From the NCBI GenBank assembly GCA_947311335.1, contig CAMZKR010000096.1, forward strand, positions 1 to 9,628: a stretch of DNA of 9,628 nt, given 5' to 3'. Position numbers and translations under genes: made by a program. This document shows positions 6,904 through 9,628 of the stretch, one piece after another (the stretch's first letter is position 1; every line of letters starts with the position of its first letter). The stretch comes from an uncultured bacterium (lineage in GTDB: Bacteria > Patescibacteriota > Gracilibacteria > BD1-5 > UBA6164). The notes beneath the pieces were generated by a model. That model ran no database searches and was not told where the DNA came from. It saw nothing but the letters and a program-made list of their open reading frames with translations.

Positions 6904-6937
6904 TTTTTAAACTTTTAATATTTAAAACATAATTTTT

Positions 6938-7381
6938 ATGGAAACTACTTTAATTTTATTAAAACCAGATACTATAGAAAGAAGTTTAATAGGTCAAGTA
7001 ATAACTAGACTTGAAAATAAATGATTGAAAATATCATGACTTAAAATGATGAAACTTGATGATACTATAATAAATAAACATTATGATTTTTTGATGAATA
7101 AACCATTTTTCCCAATATTAAAATCATATATGCAAAGAACACCAGTAGTAGCAATTGCAGTTACTTGAAAAGAAGCTATTAAAACAGTTAGAAATTTAAC
7201 TTGAGCAACTAATCCATTTGAAGCTCTTCCTGGTTCTATTAGATGAGATTTTGGTTTAACTATAGATGGAAATATTATTCATGCTTCAGATAGTTTAGAA
7301 AATGCACAAAAAGAATTAAAAAGATTTTTTGAATGAAAAGATATTTTTGAATATAGCAAAATAACAGATGATGTTTTATAA
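6938..7381 (+). CDS. ndk: Nucleoside diphosphate kinase
   Basis: A 147-residue protein of normal NDK length. It transfers the terminal phosphate from ATP to (d)NDPs through a phosphohistidine. Seen: TLILLKPDTIERSLIG (4-19), the standard N-terminal strand and helix; RNLTGATNP (85-93), the equivalent of R-x-L-x-G-x-T-N-P; GSIRGDFG (99-106) with the phosphate-binding arginine; and GNIIHASDS (111-119) with the active-site His115. The C-terminus FFEGKDIFEY fits the family. Glycines in VTGKEA, LTGATNP and SIRGDF are TGA. The leader is AT-only. The following polymerase gene lies 112 bp downstream on the same strand. Confidence 0.96.
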
Positions 7382-7465
7382 TTAAAAAAAAATAATAATC
7401 TTAAGATAACCAATTTCTAATTAACAGTTTTTTATTTATTTGAAAAAAGAATAAGTTTTATTAGT

Positions 7466-7488
7466 ATTGTAAAAATATTTTTAACAAT
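7466..7488 (+). repeat. Inverted repeat just before the polymerase start
   Basis: ATTGTAAAAA (7466-7475) and TTTTTAACAAT (7478-7488) are complementary with one bulged A and a 2-nt loop. The repeat ends 5 bp before the polymerase ATG, so it could be a weak terminator after ndk, an operator, or a leader hairpin. The rest of the 7382-7493 gap is AT-rich and shows no gene. Confidence 0.35.
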
Positions 7489-7493
7489 ATGAA

Positions 7494-8954
7494 ATGGCTA
7501 AATTTTATGATACTTTAATTTGAGAATATATTCGAGATCCTTGAGTAAGATGATTAGCTCTTGATAAATTGGCAAGTAAATATTTTGATTATGAAATGAT
7601 AAGTTATAAAAATGTAACAAATAATAAAAAACTTAGTTTTGAAGAAGTTGATTTACTTGTTGCGGCTGATTATTCAGTAGAAGATGTTTATATTACAAAT
7701 AAACTTTATGAAAAACAAAAAAAAGATTGAATTATAAATAATAAAATATTATATGATATAGAAATCCCACTTATTGAAGTTTTAAAAGATATGGAAATTT
7801 CATGAGTTAAAATTAATAGAGATATTTTAAAATGAATTTGAATATTACTTGAAAATGAAATTTTAAGATTGAAAAAAGAAATATTTTCTTTAGCTTGAGA
7901 AGAATTTAATATAAAATCACCAAAACAAGTTTGAGAAATACTTTTTATTAAACTTAAATTACCAAAAGGAAAAAAAACTAAAACATGATGGAGTGTTAAT
8001 TCAGAAGTTTTATTAAATTTAAAAAAAGAGTTTCCAATAGCAGAAAGTATAGTTAAATATAGACATTTCTCAAAATTGTTATCAACTTATGTTTATGGTT
8101 TAATAAATTTACTTGATGAAGAAGATTTAGTTCATACTTCATATAATTCTACAGTAACTTCAACATGAAGACTATCAAGTACTAACCCTAATTTACAAAA
8201 TATACCAGTTTGAGAATGAATAGCTTCTCAAATAAGATGAGCTTTTGTTTCAAGATGGAATAAAGGAAAAATATTGGCTTTAGATTATTCACAAGTTGAA
8301 GTAAGACTTCTTGCTATTATGTCTAAAGATAAAAATTTAATTAATGCTTTTAAAAATGGTTTTGATATACATAATAAAACTTGAGAATTTATATTTTGAA
8401 AAAAAGAGATTACTTGAAGTGAAAGAAAAATAGCAAAAGCAGTTAATTTTTGAGTCATTTATGGGATAAGTGCTTTTTGATTAAATAAAATGATAAATTC
8501 TTGAGTTAAAGAAGCATGAATTTATATAAATAAGTTTTATGAGAATTATTCTAAAGTTAAGGATTTTTTTGATAAAACTATAAAAAAAGCTGAAGAAACT
8601 TGATATGTTGAAACTATGTTTTGAAGAAAAAGATATATAAAATGAATAACAGATAGAAATACTTTAATAAAAAAAATAGCTGAAAGAGAAGCTATAAATA
8701 TGCCTATTCAATGAACATCAGCAGATATTATAAAAATTGCTATGATAGAAGTTGCAAAAATGATGAAAAAAAATAAACTAAAGAGTAAAATGATTATGCA
8801 AGTGCATGATGAACTTGTATTTGATGTTTTTTTAGGAGAAGAGTTTTTTTTAAAAAAAGAAGTAAAAAAAATTATGGAAAATATTTTAAAAGATACTCCT
8901 ATAAAGTTAAAAGTAGATATTTGAGAATGATATAATTGGTGAGAAACTAAGTAA
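7494..8954 (+). CDS. polA: Family A DNA polymerase lacking the 5' nuclease and most of the 3'-5' exonuclease domain
   Basis: A 486-residue polymerase. Residues 5-75 match the end of the Pol I 3'-5' exonuclease domain: FYDTLIGEYI..., then the Exo III motif Y60-x3-D64 in DYSVED. Exo I and Exo II are missing, so proofreading is not expected. The polymerase domain is complete: STGRLSSTNPNLQNIP (223-238), motif A LALDYSQVEVR with Asp264, motif B RKIAKAVNFGVIYG (311-324) with Phe319 at the ribose-discriminating position, and motif C QVHDELV (436-442) with Asp439. Length is about half of E. coli Pol I. The truncation is real: an in-frame TAA lies 12 bp upstream of the ATG and the gap to ndk has no remnant of the missing domains. 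Codon 14 (7533-7535) is CGA, at a site that is leucine in E. coli-type and Taq Pol I. Its gap to the next gene is 24 bp, so an operon is likely. Confidence 0.92.
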
Positions 8955-8978
8955 TTTATTTTTTTAATTAAGAGTTTT

Positions 8979-9365
8979 ATGTCTGATATTACATGAGAAG
9001 AAAAAATCGATTATATATATAAGAATTTAAAATCACAAATTTTTTTCAAACGTTTTAAATTTATTATTAAGCTATTAATTTTTTCTTGAATAATATATTT
9101 TTTATTTTTCTTTTTTCCTTATTCAAATCAGAAAGATGAGTTATTTAAAAATTTTTGAAATAAAATATCAGAAATTACAAAACCTATAATTATAAAATTA
9201 GTTAGTGATATTAACGAAGATTTAACATCAAAACTTGGAGCAAATTTAAATATAAAATCTAATTCATGATCTAAAATTGATATAAAAAATATAAAGTTAC
9301 CTAAAGATATTTTACTTAGATTAAAAAAGAATCCAGATATTTTAAAAGAATTACTTAGTAGATAA
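8979..9365 (+). CDS. Hypothetical single-pass membrane protein, 128 aa
   Basis: The N-terminal 27 residues are polar and basic (FFKRFKF just before the membrane). One strong hydrophobic segment covers about residues 28-47 (IIKLLIFSGIIYFLFFFFPY). A roughly 80-residue tail follows that is rich in Ile, Lys, Asn and Asp, with NIKSNSGSKIDIKNIKLPKD and a predicted helical end (ILLRLKKNPDILKELLSR). By the positive-inside rule the basic N-terminus is cytoplasmic and the tail outside. It starts 24 bp after polA and its stop codon touches the ATG of the next gene. Family not recognised. The leader has AAGAG, at best a weak ribosome binding site. Confidence 0.65.
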
Positions 9366-9590
9366 ATGATAATTATAAAATTAATATATGCTATATTTTT
9401 TATTATTTTTTGAATTTTATTAATTAAATATAGAAAAAATGTAAAATCTTGGACTGGAAATTTTTTATGGGCAGAAAAATATTTATGAAACTGATGAACA
9501 TATTTAGTATTTATTATGTTTTGATTATTTTTAATATTTTTTTGAACAATTTATCCTTTTTGATGATTTGAATTATTAATTTCTAAATAA
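9366..9590 (+). CDS. Small two-helix membrane protein, 74 aa
   Basis: The ATG directly follows the stop of the 128-residue gene (TAAATG), so translation is probably coupled. Two hydrophobic segments, about residues 2-20 and 45-63, flank a loop with KSWTGNFLWAEKYLGNGGTY (27-46); the second helix ends in IYPFGG. Six of the loop and helix-end glycines are TGA. The loop pattern (tryptophan, WAEKYLG, GGTY) looks conserved rather than random, and I have an impression of similar small proteins in Patescibacteria, but I cannot name a family. It is probably a partner of the preceding membrane protein, since the two are adjacent and coupled. Confidence 0.65.
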
Positions 9591-9596
9591 ATAATT

Positions 9597-9625
9597 AAAG
9601 ATATTTAAAATTAAATAATCTTTTT
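9597..9625 (+). terminator. Terminator at the end of the polA operon
   Basis: AAAGATATTTAA (9597-9608) pairs with TTAAAT-A-ATCTTT (9611-9623) with one bulged A and a 2-nt loop, ending in T5 (9621-9625). It starts 7 bp after the last stop codon. It is AT-only, so it may be weak. Confidence 0.5.
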
Positions 9626-9628
9626 GAA

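Noticed and set aside
8742..8924. A separate 60-residue protein starting MIEVAKMMKK
   Set aside because: It is the part of the DNA polymerase frame between TGA codons and carries motif C (QVHDELV); it is not an independent gene.
7494..8954. Phage or plasmid polymerase
   Set aside because: Neighbours are housekeeping genes with the same composition and code, and the sequence resembles bacterial Pol I; no phage genes are seen.
44..9590. Many apparent nonsense mutations, suggesting decayed pseudogenes
   Set aside because: All interruptions are TGA and lie at conserved glycines; frames are otherwise full length and end in TAA, so recoding explains them.
44..9590. UGA as tryptophan (Mycoplasma-type code 4) or as selenocysteine
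   Set aside because: TGA aligns with conserved Gly, not Trp, in DapB, NDK, Pol A and the transposase; TGG supplies Trp; TGA is far too frequent for selenocysteine.

Overview
The window is very A/T-rich and only reads as genes if TGA is decoded as glycine (translation table 25). With that code, twelve intact reading frames appear. TGA falls at glycines that are invariant in well-known families: the Rossmann loop of DapB, the NFG..YG motif of DNA polymerase A, the SPSGT loop of DapB and the RTDQG motif of the transposase. TGG is still used for tryptophan, so this is not the Mycoplasma code. UGA=Gly is known from Gracilibacteria (BD1-5) and Absconditabacteria (SR1) of the Patescibacteria/CPR, so the window most likely comes from one of those lineages. 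All twelve genes start with ATG and end with TAA, and almost none has a Shine-Dalgarno sequence. The single CGG codon sits where tryptophan is expected, hinting at an additional arginine-codon change.

Layout. 44-4265 holds three aspartate-family enzymes separated by small genes: a ThrA-type homoserine dehydrogenase; a convergent pair made of a small YgjV-like membrane protein and a minus-strand lipoprotein with a CXXCH motif; a DAP-type PLP aminotransferase followed by a 96-residue orphan; and DapB. An IS481-like insertion sequence (4276-5315) lies immediately after dapB, with a probable 5-bp target duplication and a full-length DDE transposase. A short promoter-to-terminator interval with no ORF follows (5323-5433); it is either a small RNA or the old 3' end of the dapB transcript, displaced by the insertion. 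A minus-strand U32 protein of the TrhP/YegQ type (5444-6808) is divergent from a plus-strand group: nucleoside diphosphate kinase, a shortened DNA polymerase A, and two small membrane proteins whose genes abut (TAAATG).

Function. The aminotransferase and DapB belong to the diaminopimelate/lysine route that supplies peptidoglycan precursors, and homoserine dehydrogenase branches from the same pathway toward threonine and methionine. This is notable in a lineage usually poor in amino-acid synthesis. The right half is housekeeping: tRNA modification, nucleotide metabolism and DNA repair/replication. The most unusual points are the recoded insertion sequence, the possible CGG/CGA reassignment, the polymerase that starts inside its 3'-5' exonuclease domain, and the small CXXCH lipoprotein. 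No tRNA, rRNA or CRISPR array was seen.
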